From Microbacterium halotolerans (lineage in GTDB: Bacteria > Actinomycetota > Actinomycetes > Actinomycetales > Microbacteriaceae), in assembly GCF_003569805.1 (NCBI RefSeq), contig NZ_KZ984051.1:1033606-1097605 (forward strand): DNA of 64,000 nucleotides. The letters run 5' to 3'. The notes under the pieces are model-generated. The model saw only the letters and a list, made by a program, of their open reading frames with translations, was not told the DNA's origin and did no database searches. Position 1 is the stretch's first letter. Each line of letters opens with the position of its first letter. Below are positions 17,766-27,300 of this stretch, piece by piece. The translations under genes and the position numbers were made by a program.

Positions 17766-18795
17766 GAAAAAGAGAATGGTTATCAATAGGTTGTTGGTGG
17801 CGTCCGCGACACTGGTGCTCGCGGGCTGTTCATCCGGGGTGCAGAGCGACACCGCCGATTCCGCCACCGCCGCCGGGGGCCACTACCCCCTCGAGTACAG
17901 CAACTGCGACACGGACGTGACTGTTCAGAGTCCACCGGAACGGGCCGTCTCGCTGAACCAGTCCGCGACCGAGATCATGGTCAGGCTGGGTCTGGCCGAC
18001 CGGATGGTCGGAACGGCATACGAGACGGATCCGGTGCCGGATGACATCGTCGACGAGTACGAGTCGATCCCGCTGCTCACCGACGGACTGCTCGAGCACG
18101 AGACGCTGCTGCAGGCGCAGCCCGACTTCGTGTACTCGTCGTTCGCCTCCTTCCTCACCGCCGAGAATGCAGGCGAGCGCGGGGAACTGCACGACCTGGG
18201 CGTGCCGACGTACCTTACGGAGTTCGACTGCACATATCACGCGGCCGTGGAAGGGGGAGCGACGTTCGAGATGCTCTACGACGAGATCGCGCAGATCTCG
18301 GAGATCTTCGATGTGACGGCCGAGGGCGAAGATCTCGTGTCAGAGCAGCAGGCGACGGTGGCAGACGGGCTGGACACGGCCGATGCCATCTCCGGATCGC
18401 CTGAACTGGTCTGGTTCTACTCCACTGCGGCATCGTCGTCGACGCCGTCGGTCGCGGGCCCCGGCGGGCTGCCGCAGACCGTCACGGAGATGCTCGGGGC
18501 GACGAACGCCTTCAGCGACGCGAGCACCAAGTGGCCGGAGGTCAGCTGGGACGAAGTCGCCGCGCGTGAGCCGGATGTGATCGTGCTCGCCGACCTGACC
18601 CGCGGCTACCCGGGCGACACCGCGGAGGAGAAGATCGAGTTCCTCACCAACGACCCGCTCACGTCGAAGATGGAGGCCGTGCGCGAGAAGCGCTTCATCG
18701 TGGTTCCTGGTCAGTATATGGATCCCTCGGTCCACAGCGTGCAGGCGGTTCCGACCGTCGCGGACGGCCTGGTGGAACTGGGGTTCACCGGATGA
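17764..18795 (+). CDS. Iron-siderophore/cobalamin-type ABC transporter substrate-binding lipoprotein
   Basis: A 343-residue FecB/BtuF-like class III binding protein. The signal ends in lipobox LAGC (Cys22). The body begins with the two-lobe pattern PPERAVSLNQSATEIMVRLG, then a ligand-sensing mid-section and the late DVIVLADLTRG segment. It captures a chelated metal, heme or corrinoid and delivers it to the permease encoded two genes on. The stop overlaps the methyltransferase start (ATGA), so the four genes form one tightly packed operon. The ATG at 17764 is preferred; ATG 17776 would shorten the signal. The ligand cannot be told from sequence. Confidence 0.88.
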   Translation: MKKRMVINRLLVASATLVLAGCSSGVQSDTADSATAAGGHYPLEYSNCDTDVTVQSPPERAVSLNQSATEIMVRLGLADRMVGTAYETDPVPDDIVDEYESIPLLTDGLLEHETLLQAQPDFVYSSFASFLTAENAGERGELHDLGVPTYLTEFDCTYHAAVEGGATFEMLYDEIAQISEIFDVTAEGEDLVSEQQATVADGLDTADAISGSPELVWFYSTAASSSTPSVAGPGGLPQTVTEMLGATNAFSDASTKWPEVSWDEVAAREPDVIVLADLTRGYPGDTAEEKIEFLTNDPLTSKMEAVREKRFIVVPGQYMDPSVHSVQAVPTVADGLVELGFTG

Positions 18796-19613
18796 GCGGC
18801 GCAGCGGAGAGCACGGACGTCGTGGCAGCGAGGGACGACGTCGAGCGGATCGTCGCGCGCTGGGACGATCAGCAGGCGGCGTACATCACCCACCGCGAGG
18901 AGCGGTTCGAAATCATGCTCGACGTGCTCGCGCATACGATGGCGAGCACCGAAGGCGTCGAGAGCGACGGCACCGGCTTCGTCGTGGTCGATCTGGCGTG
19001 CGGGCCGGGCAGTCTCTCCCGCCGCGTGCTCGACCGTTTTCCCGGGGTCAGCGTGATCGGCGTCGACTTCGATCCGGTGCTGCTCTCCATTGCGACGGCG
19101 TCGCTGGGCCACGCGCACGGGTCGCGCTTCGCCCCGGTCGACGCCGACCTCACGGACACGAAGTGGGCGACTCGTCTGCCTCGCACTCCGGTGCACGCCG
19201 CCGTCTCGTCCACGGCGCTGCACTGGCTGGAGCCGGGGCACCTCGTCGGACTGTACGGAGTGCTCGGGGCCCTGCTGCGCGAAGGCGGAGTGTTCCTGAA
19301 CGCCGACCACCTGCGCTTCGACCCGATCGCCCAGCCGTTCCTCACCGAGATCTCACGCATCGACGATGAGCGCACCCAGCACGCCGCGCACGCGAACGGC
19401 GTGCCGACGTGGGACGAGTGGTGGGCGGAAGCCGTCGCCGTTCCGGCGTTCGGTCGACACCTGCTGGTGCGCGAGGGGCGGTTCGCGGATCGGTCGCCGA
19501 CGCCTCACGCGCCGCTGGAGCTGCATCTGCAGGCTCTGCGCGCCGGCGGTTTCGCCGAGGCCGGCACGGTGTGGCGGCACTACGACGACGTCGTCGTGCT
19601 CGGCAGACGGTGA
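18792..19613 (+). CDS. Class I SAM-dependent methyltransferase within the ABC operon
   Basis: A 273-residue Rossmann methyltransferase with motif I VVDLACGPGSLS (residues 65-76), motif II acidic VIGVDFDP, and the later AVSSTALHWLEPG region typical of trans-aconitate-methyltransferase-like enzymes. It overlaps the binding-protein stop by four bases and the permease start by four bases, so it is translationally coupled inside a metal-chelate import operon. A methyltransferase here could modify the imported chelator or a corrinoid, or make a chelator that the operon recovers. The substrate is unknown and the link is inference from position. Confidence 0.85.
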   Translation: MSGAAESTDVVAARDDVERIVARWDDQQAAYITHREERFEIMLDVLAHTMASTEGVESDGTGFVVVDLACGPGSLSRRVLDRFPGVSVIGVDFDPVLLSIATASLGHAHGSRFAPVDADLTDTKWATRLPRTPVHAAVSSTALHWLEPGHLVGLYGVLGALLREGGVFLNADHLRFDPIAQPFLTEISRIDDERTQHAAHANGVPTWDEWWAEAVAVPAFGRHLLVREGRFADRSPTPHAPLELHLQALRAGGFAEAGTVWRHYDDVVVLGRR

Positions 19614-20682
19614 GCGCGACCCGGATGACGACGGAGGCGGTCGCCGAGCCGCGGCGGGTGAGAAGGCTCGGCGCCGCAGGGCTCGTCGGTGCGCTGGCGC
19701 TGGCGCTGGTGCTCTCGATCGTGCTGGCGACGCTGATCGGCACCGCAGGCGTCAACCCGGTCGATGTCGTCGCGATCGTGCTGCGGCACCTCGGCGCGGG
19801 GGCGTTCGTGCCCGGCGATCCGGCTCCGCCACTGATCGACGCGCTCGTGTGGGAGTCGCGCCTCCCGCGGGTGCTGCTTGCCGCGGTCGTGGGCGCCGCG
19901 CTTTCCGTCTCCGGTGCGGTGCTGCAGGCGGTGACCCGCAATCCGCTCGCCGAGCCGTACCTGCTCGGCGTCTCGTCAGGGGCGTCGGCCGGAGCAGTCT
20001 CGACCATGCTGCTCGGCATCGGAGCAGGTGCGGTGACGCTGTCGGCGGGTGCCTTCGTCGGAGCTCTGACCGCGTTCGGCATCGTGCTCCTGCTGCTCGG
20101 CGGCGGTAGGGCGTCCGACCCGTCGCGCGTCGTGCTGACCGGAGTGCTCGTCTCGCAGTTCTTCTCGGCCGTGTCGTCGCTCGTGCTGATGCTGTCGGCC
20201 GACGCCGATGCGACCCGCGGTTTCACGTACTGGCTGTTGGGCTCGCTCGGAGGCGCCCGATGGGATCCGCTGCTCGTGGCCGGTGCGGTGATCATCGCCG
20301 CCGGTGTGTGCTGCCTGTTCTTCTCGCCCGCGCTCGACGCGTTCACCTTCGGCTGGGACGCTGCGGCATCGGTGGGCATCAACGTCGCACGCTCCCGCGG
20401 CATCCTGATGGTGCTCGCGGCGCTGATGACGGCCGCCGCTGTTGCGGCATCCGGAGCCATCGGCTTCATCGGGCTTCTGGTGCCGCACACGGTGCGCCTG
20501 CTCGGCGTGCGCACGCATCGACTGCTGCTGCCGCTGTCGGCGCTGGGCGGAGCCGTGTTCCTGATCTGGGTGGACGCGTTCGCGCGGTCGGCGTTCGCGC
20601 CGCACGAGCTTCCCGTCGGCGTGATCACCGCGCTGATCGGTGCGCCGGCCTTCGCGATCGTGCTGCGAAGGGCGCGCCGAGC

Positions 20683-20686
<4 letters not shown>
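19610..20686 (+). CDS. FecCD-type ABC transporter permease
   Basis: A 358-residue BtuC/FecCD-family permease with about ten membrane helices. The family motif ESRLPRVLLAAVVGAALSVSG is followed by AVTRNPLAEPYLLGVSSGA and, near the C-terminus, GAIGFIGLLVPHTVRLL, which contacts the ATPase. The GTG at 19610 overlaps the preceding stop (GTGA) and is preferred for coupling. ATG 19625 is the alternative. It forms the membrane channel for the metal-chelate importer. Confidence 0.92.
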
Positions 20687-21477
<791 letters not shown>

Positions 21478-21505
21478 TGGGGAGGTCGCGAGGCGGGCGG
21501 AGTGA

Positions 21506-21541
21506 CAAGGGGTCGCAGGTTCAAATCCTGTCAGCCCGACC
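21506..21541 (+). other. 3' fragment of a tRNA-Pro gene (attachment-site remnant)
   Basis: The 36 bases contain a T-arm (GCAGG TTCAAAT CCTGT) and the 3' acceptor strand CAGCCCG plus discriminator A, as in actinobacterial tRNA-Pro(GGG). The D-arm and most of the anticodon arm are missing: the preceding DNA is the end of the ABC operon. This is the footprint left when an element integrates at a tRNA 3' end. The tRNA identity is from memory of the family sequence. Confidence 0.7.
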
Positions 21542-21546
21542 GAGAG

Positions 21547-21574
21547 GTCCCGGAAACTCAAGGGTTTCCGGGAC
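21547..21574 (+). terminator. Rho-independent terminator following the tRNA-Pro fragment
   Basis: GTCCCGGAAAC (21547-21557) pairs perfectly with GTTTCCGGGAC (21564-21574) around a 6-base loop, followed by TTTCT. Its place five bases after the tRNA 3' end suggests it is the native tRNA terminator. Confidence 0.8.
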
Positions 21575-21721
21575 TTTCTAGTTGGTGAGACGTGATCCGG
21601 TCATCGAAAACCCATCACTTTGGCCCCCTCGCGGCCCTCTCGGGCCGTCGTGCTCCGGTAGCCGGTCGACCGCTTTGGTTGTCTCCGGTTCGTGTGGGGG
21701 AGTGCAGCGCACCTGTTCGGT

Positions 21722-21961
21722 ATGGACGCCGATCACAGCCCGGCGGGCAACCCCTGGGGCCTGAAGCCGCTGCTCGACGTCGGCGAGCTCGCCGCCTATC
21801 TGGGTGTGCCGGTCTCGACCGTCTACGACTGGCGGACCCGGGGCCTGGGTCCGCGTGCGTATCGCTTCGGCAAGCACCTGAAGTTCGCCGTGGCCGATGT
21901 TCGGGCCTGGGTCGAGCAGCAACGCGACCCCGACCCGCCTGCGTCTTCGGAGGGGAGGTGA
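21722..21961 (+). CDS. Excisionase / helix-turn-helix DNA-binding protein
   Basis: A 79-residue MerR-like wHTH protein of the excisionase family: LLDVGELAAYLGVPVSTVYDW followed by RAYRFGKHLKFAVADVRAWVEQQ. Such proteins bend the attachment site to direct excision by the neighbouring integrase. Only four bases separate its stop from the integrase ATG. ATG 21722 is taken; a GTG at 21692 in the same frame is possible. It lies just inside the tRNA-Pro fragment. Confidence 0.82.
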   Translation: MDADHSPAGNPWGLKPLLDVGELAAYLGVPVSTVYDWRTRGLGPRAYRFGKHLKFAVADVRAWVEQQRDPDPPASSEGR

Positions 21962-21965
21962 TTCG

Positions 21966-23147
21966 ATGGGCTGCCAGCGTCTGACGATCGGCACCTTCGG
22001 CGAGATCGGCTACCTGCGCACCGCCGGCGGGCGGAGCGTCGCGCGGGCGCGCTACCGGGACTGGGACGGCAAGACCCGGCTCGTGCAGGCCATCGCCAAG
22101 ACCCGCAAGGCCGCGGAGCGGGCGTTGAAGGCGAAGCTCGCCGACCGCAGTCTCTTCCAACCCTCCTCGTCGGGGCTCACCCCGGACAGCCGGTTCCCTG
22201 ACCTCGTGGCGTACTGGTTGGACGACCTCGACCTGGAGGGCCGGCTCTCCACGCGCACCCGCCAGCTCTATGAGCGGAACATGCAGACGCTCGTCCTGCC
22301 CGTTTTCGAGAATCTGACTCTGCGGGAGATCGGGGTGGCCCGCTGCGACCACTTCCTCAAACAGCTCGCGAAGCAGAGCTACAGCCGCGCCAAGCAGGCC
22401 CGCGTGGTCCTCCGGCTCGCGCTCGGCCTGGCCGTGCGGCACGAGGTGCTGCCTCGGAACCCGATGGATCACGTCTCCCGGCTGCGCCGGCCCGCCTCGA
22501 CCCCGAACGAGCTCACTCCCGCCGAGGTGAACGCGATCCGCGCCGCGATCACCTACTGGGAGGCCGGCAGCTCGCCCTCGGGGCCTCGGCCGGACGGGCA
22601 GCTCGGCGCGATCATCGAGGTCATGCTCGGTACCTCGGCACGAATCGGTGAAGTGCTCGCCATCCGAAGCCGAGACATCGACGTCACGAGCGCAACTCCG
22701 TCGATCCGGATCACCGGCACCATCGTCTCCCATCGAGGTGAGCCGACGACGCGTCAGGATCATCCGAAGACGGCGAGGTCCAGGCGAACGGTCGCGATCC
22801 CGTCATTCACCGCTGAAGCCGTGCGGCGCAGACTGACCCGGCTGGAGAATTCATCGCTGGACGCACTGCTGTTCTGCAGTCGCGAGGGGACGCCGCTGAC
22901 GACGAACAACGTCCGCCGCCAGCTCCGGCACGTACTCGACCTCGCCGGCATCACCGGAATCACACCGCACATGTTCCGCCGCACGGTCGCGACTGCGATC
23001 AACGAGCAGGGCGGCGTGGAGCTTGCCGCGGAGTTGCTGGGGCATACTGATCCGAAGATCACGATCCAGCACTACATCCGCCGCAGCGAGATGGTGAATC
23101 CCGCCACGGCGGAGATGCTGGATCGGGTGTTCGCGGAGGATGAGTGA
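21966..23147 (+). CDS. Tyrosine-type site-specific integrase
   Basis: A 393-residue phage/ICE-type recombinase. An N-terminal arm-binding domain comes first, then a SAM-like core-binding domain (TRQLYERNMQTLVLPVFEN), then the catalytic domain with Arg in TSARIGEVLAIR, the HxxR box HMFRRT, LGHTDP and the nucleophile Tyr in TIQHYIRR. All catalytic positions look intact. AGGGGAGG lies just before ATG 21966. Together with the excisionase and the tRNA 3' fragments on either side (21506 and 23567-23667), it marks an integrated element, though which end belongs to it is unclear. Confidence 0.92.
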   Translation: MGCQRLTIGTFGEIGYLRTAGGRSVARARYRDWDGKTRLVQAIAKTRKAAERALKAKLADRSLFQPSSSGLTPDSRFPDLVAYWLDDLDLEGRLSTRTRQLYERNMQTLVLPVFENLTLREIGVARCDHFLKQLAKQSYSRAKQARVVLRLALGLAVRHEVLPRNPMDHVSRLRRPASTPNELTPAEVNAIRAAITYWEAGSSPSGPRPDGQLGAIIEVMLGTSARIGEVLAIRSRDIDVTSATPSIRITGTIVSHRGEPTTRQDHPKTARSRRTVAIPSFTAEAVRRRLTRLENSSLDALLFCSREGTPLTTNNVRRQLRHVLDLAGITGITPHMFRRTVATAINEQGGVELAAELLGHTDPKITIQHYIRRSEMVNPATAEMLDRVFAEDE

Positions 23148-23239
23148 GCTTCAGTGGGGAGGGTGTCACTGGCCACTACTGGCACGGGCAATGACCGGCT
23201 TCTATCGGTCAGTCTCCTGAGGCGTCGTCCGGAGGGTCA

Positions 23240-23455
23240 TCATCGAGCGGAGAGGTCGCCGCTGGACAGGCGTTGAAGGTCGACACCTTCTTCGACGAGT
23301 TCATCGGCGACGCGGTCGAGCGCTTCACGCAGTAGCGGATATCGCTCAGTGATGAACGCAAGGTATGCGGCCACGTCGTCCTTAGAGATGGGTCCCTGGA
23401 GGCGCACATCGACATCAGAAGGATCGGTAGCGCCCTGGTTTGCCAAGTGAGTCAT
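23240..23455 (-). CDS. Small hypothetical protein (71 aa)
   Basis: A 71-residue acidic, mostly helical protein (AYLAFITERYPLLREALDRV, ADELVEEGVD). AGGAGG stands eight bases before the ATG at 23455, which supports a real gene. No family is recognised. It lies between the integrase and the tRNA-like remnants and may be cargo of the integrated element. Confidence 0.5.
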   Translation of the reverse strand: MTHLANQGATDPSDVDVRLQGPISKDDVAAYLAFITERYPLLREALDRVADELVEEGVDLQRLSSGDLSAR

Positions 23456-23566
23456 GGTCGGCCTCCTGGCGAGTACGAATGGACTGGAATCGTGTTGGTC
23501 GCCTGAGAGGTGCGCGTCCTCAGCCGAACTTGCCGATGGATAAGCTCCCGCGATCGTGGCACCTCT

Positions 23567-23597
23567 GGTCGCGGGTTCGAATCTCGTTAGGTACCCC
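23567..23597 (+). other. Degenerate tRNA-like 3' end (attachment-site remnant B)
   Basis: GGTCGCGGGTTCGAATCTCG followed by TTAGGTACCCC resembles a T-arm plus acceptor strand with wobble pairs. It matches the copy at 23637-23667 at 25 of 31 positions and lies exactly 70 bases before it. No 5' half is present. Confidence 0.5.
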
Positions 23598-23627
23598 TCG
23601 AAGGGCCCTATGAGAACTCTGCGATGG

Positions 23628-23667
23628 CATGCAGGAGGTCAGGGGTTCGAATCCCTTTAGGTCCACC
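23628..23667 (+). other. tRNA-like 3' half (attachment-site remnant C, Ala-like)
   Basis: From GCATGCAGG the sequence reads as the 3' side of an anticodon arm, a variable loop (AGGTC), a T-arm (AGGGG TTCGAAT CCCTT) and an acceptor strand (TAGGTCC, A, CC). The anticodon-arm part resembles tRNA-Ala. The 5' half is absent, so this is probably an att remnant rather than a functional tRNA. Confidence 0.55.
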
Positions 23668-23676
23668 CAAAGTCGC

Positions 23677-24228
23677 TTATGCGAACACCGCCGCCGCGCC
23701 ATCGAGGCCCAGGATCTCAGCGATCTCAGGCCGAAGCTCGACGCGGATCTCTTCGCCTGCTGGGCCGACGAGGACGCGGCTGAACAGCGCGTTGTTCACC
23801 TGCTTCCGCTCGTGCGGTACAGCAGTGAAGTAGCGCGCATGGGCGCCCTCAAGAAGGTCGAGCGCGTCTCGTGCTCGCTGCAAACGGAGGACGTCGTCTT
23901 CTCGCAAACGCTCTTGGTCCGCGACGATCCGGGACAGCGCCTCAGCCAGCTTCCGCTGCTCCCGCACAAGCACATCGCGAGCGATCCCGTCTCCGTAGTA
24001 GCGGTCAACGAACTCAGCGGCGATGAGCGCCCCTAGCCCGTATGCGTGTCGCTGGTTCGCATTGCGCTGGGCCGGGATGGAGAAGCCGTCCCGCGCGCCT
24101 CCGCGATCTGCCTGACGAGCAGTAGAGATGCGAATGTAGGAGATCGCGGAACGTGGTGTGAATGAGTCGAGATCGTCGGTTGGAAGCTGCAGGGAGATGC
24201 CGTGGTTCACTCCGACAACGCTGGTCAA
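23677..24228 (-). pseudogene. Large serine recombinase with in-frame internal deletion
   Basis: The 183 residues join two separated parts of a large serine recombinase. The first is the N-terminal catalytic start with the nucleophile motif SYIRIST and GFSIPAQRNANQRHAYGLGA. The second is a C-terminal coiled-coil segment (REQRKLAEALSRIVADQERL) and tail (VPHERKQVNNALFSRVLVGP). About 300 residues of catalytic core and zinc/recombinase domains are missing between FVDR and YYGDG, yet the frame is preserved. The start is TTG 24228. It cannot be active. Its tail touches remnant C, as expected for a recombinase next to its own att site. Confidence 0.72.
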
Positions 24229-24337
24229 GGGATAGGTGGGAAGTTCCTGGTCGAGGAACCGGAAAGCAGTAGGTAAAAGAGACTGACGACCTGGCCCGCG
24301 AGCTGTTTAGGAACGACGAGGATGAAGTCTCAAACAC

Positions 24338-24380
24338 CTTTACCGTATATGTCCAGTAATTTTGGACATATACGGTAAAG
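24338..24380. promoter_or_regulatory. Perfect 18-bp palindrome directly before the giant NTPase gene
   Basis: CTTTACCGTATATGTCCA (24338-24355) and its exact reverse complement (24363-24380) flank a 7-base GTAATTT centre. The right arm ends one base before the first possible start codon (GTG 24382). The sequence is AT-rich against its surroundings. It looks like a high-affinity dimeric repressor site, and the encoded protein itself has an N-terminal winged helix. Confidence 0.75.
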
Positions 24381-24387
24381 TGTGCGC

Positions 24388-27300
24388 ATGGCAACGGCAG
24401 GAGAGTCGCTCGAGGCGACACTCAGTGCGACCGAGTTCGGCGCTTTGAGGGTGCTTGCTGAGAGCACCGTCCCGCTGTCCGGCCGCAAAGTCGCGACCGC
24501 CTTGGGGGTGTCGCCGACGACAGCCAACGACGCGTTGTCCACGTTGTCGGAAGCGGGGTTCGCCACCTCACGGAAGTCGGGACGGGCAACCCTGTGGCAG
24601 CTCGCTGTCTCGAACCCTTCCATCAGTGCATGGTTGGCGGAAGCCGTACCCGGTGACCGGGGAACCTCGACTGGGTCAAGCCCGTACTCGACGGGCGGGG
24701 GCGGCGTCCGTCTGGAGCACTCGTACGCCGCCTGCCTCGTTGCTGGCCTCCTCGCGGGTGACGTACTTCCGGAACTCGGCGATGCCAAAGGGGTGGACTC
24801 GATTCGGCTCCAGGCCAGCGATCTGAGTGATGCTGACGACATCGTTATCGAAGGCCGAGATGCTCATGGTCAACGGCATCGAGCCTCTATAGCTGTGCGA
24901 AGAAACCCGCTCCTGACTGCGAGCGACGATGCGTCAGTCCCCCTAGTCCGAGATTTCTTAGCGATCGTGACGGACCAGTGGACCGAGGTGCGTTCGGGGA
25001 GGTGGCAACTCGTCCTTGCAGTGTCCACCAACGCCAACGCGGTTGCCCAGCTCGCAGAGTTGGCGGAGCTTGCTCTTGCGCTTCCGACATCGGCTGACCT
25101 GATTGCTCGCTTGGCGCAATCCGGAAGAACCAATGTCGCCGTCCGTGGTCGGTATGACCATTTGAAAAGCCTGGTGGAACGGGCATCAAAGGGTCTGCTC
25201 TCAGCCAAGGGGCTGGCTGCGGAGGAGCTCACGTGGCGGCTTCTCTCGCATCTCAGCACACGCAACCTTCGCCTCGAGCGAACGGATCGTGCCGACCGAA
25301 CGGCAGCGGTCAGCGCGCTACAGCGGGTGCTCGTTGACGGTACCCCAGCGGCGGCGGATGCGCTGTTCTCTCGTCTCGAGGAGCTTGTCGGTGAATGGGC
25401 GCCGCAGGGGGCTGTGCTCACCCAAGCGCTGGTTCGACAAAGGCTGAGCAACTACCCGCTGATGAGGTCTGCGTCGTTCGCATCCGCTTGGGGATTGTTC
25501 GATCGGCTAGGGACCCGACTTCGTGAATCTGTTCGCCCAGTTCTTCGGTCGGGCCAGCAGGCGCTCGAGCTTGAGCGCCCCGGTGAAAGGTCGCGGCTCA
25601 TCGACGCCATGCGGTCCGCAGGCGAGTCCGCTGGCGCCCTAGTGATCACCGGTGACCCGGACGTCGGGAAGTCGGCCTTGTCCCTGCGCGTCGTGGAGGC
25701 CCTCGAGAAGGACGGCGCGGCCATCGTCAGCCTCAGTCTGCGCGACCTCCCGGTCACCGTGATGGAACTCGAGGCTCAGCTGGGTGGTCACTCACTCAAT
25801 GACGTCATGGGATCCGGGGCCGTGGGACCTGTGCGGCTTCTCCTCGTGGACGGCGCCGAGTCAGTTCTCGAAGGCAAGGGGCAAGTGTTCCGCGCGATCG
25901 CTGAAGCCGGCCTGCGGGCCGGCTTCGGAGTGGTCAGCGTCGCACGTACCGACGGCTCACGCCAAGTTGGTGAGGAGATGGCTCGAGCCCTCGAACTGGT
26001 GGGGTCAAGCCTTTTGCCGGGCGAGCACACGGTCGGGCCACTGACCAACGACGAGCGTCAGGCTCTTCCAAAGGCGTTCACAGTGCTAACACGCCTGGGC
26101 GTTGATGCGCGCGCCAGCTGGGTGCTTGGACGCCCGGGACTGGTCGATGCGCTTCTGCGGACCGGCACCGCTCTCGATCCTGGCGATCTGCTGTGCGAGG
26201 CGGATGTGTACTCCACTGTGTGGCGGAGTCTTATTCGCCGCGATGAGATCCACCCTCCAGGAGCGGCGTCCCCGGACGATCGCGATCAGGCCACGCTGAG
26301 TGTCGCCAGGCAGACCCTCGGCATCGCTGCGGGCCCTCTTCACGGCACCGGGGCCGCCGAGTTGCGCTCCGACGGAGTCCTCCGGGCACCCGTCAATCCC
26401 GCGATCGCTCCCGGGGATGAGTTCGCCACTGACCTGTTCCGCGATTTCGCTCTGTGCCGACTTTTTATCACGCAAGGGTGGGATGCTCTCAGCTCTGCTG
26501 GGGCCCCGCGCTGGTCCATCCGCGCCGCTCGCCTCGGGTGCCAGGCCGCGCTGCTTGGCCCCAACCGCCTAAACGCCTGGGCCAATCTCTCGGCGAGGTT
26601 GGGCGAGATTGCCAGCGCCCAGGGTGATCGATGGTTGGAAGTCCCCTACGAGGCCTTGCTCACTCTGGGGGATGCGGAGCCGGCCCTCCGCGAGCTGTGG
26701 GGGACCCTGACCGACAACGGCTCAGCTGGCCTCGGTATTCTGCTGCGCCTCGCCGAGGTGCGGTACGTCCACGGGACGATCGGCGACGCGTTTGCTCTTG
26801 CGCCCTTGGTGAAGGTTGCATTTTGTGAGCGGCCCAAGATTGGGCGTAGTCCGCAGTTCGGTCACCGGACCGTCCACGAGGTCATCCGTGATCTCGTCTT
26901 GGCTTGGCTACGCGGAATGGCGACAGTTATTCCGCAGCCGGACCTTCTTCGTCAAGAAGTCCGCGACGTTATCCTCGCTGGCAATCCGCCGCTCTACGAT
27001 GACTTCGCCATAGAGGCTCTCGCTTGTCTGGGCACAGACATCGACGACAAGGCAGAGGCGTGGCTGCGGCAGGTTGGTAGCGACCGGCCGGGAGACTTGA
27101 ATGCGGCTGTAGAGTCGTTCGCTGTCGTTGCAAGCATGTCGCAAGCACGGCCCAAGCTGCTGCTGGACCTTGCGGAGGCCTACTACATCGAGCTTCCCGA
27201 CCCAGACGACCACTGGCGCGGGGGCAGCCTCGACGATGGCATTCGAGACTTCAAGCATGGACTCGGCGTCGGTTTCGGGATCCCGGGAGCTGCGTGGTAC

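Noticed and set aside
21506..23667. Functional tRNA genes
   Set aside because: None of the three tRNA-like sequences has a D-arm or 5' acceptor strand, so none can fold as a tRNA.
23520..23702. Minus-strand ORF encoding GFEPLTSCMPS-type sequence
   Set aside because: This is the familiar artefact of translating the antisense of tRNA 3' ends; it overlaps remnants B and C.
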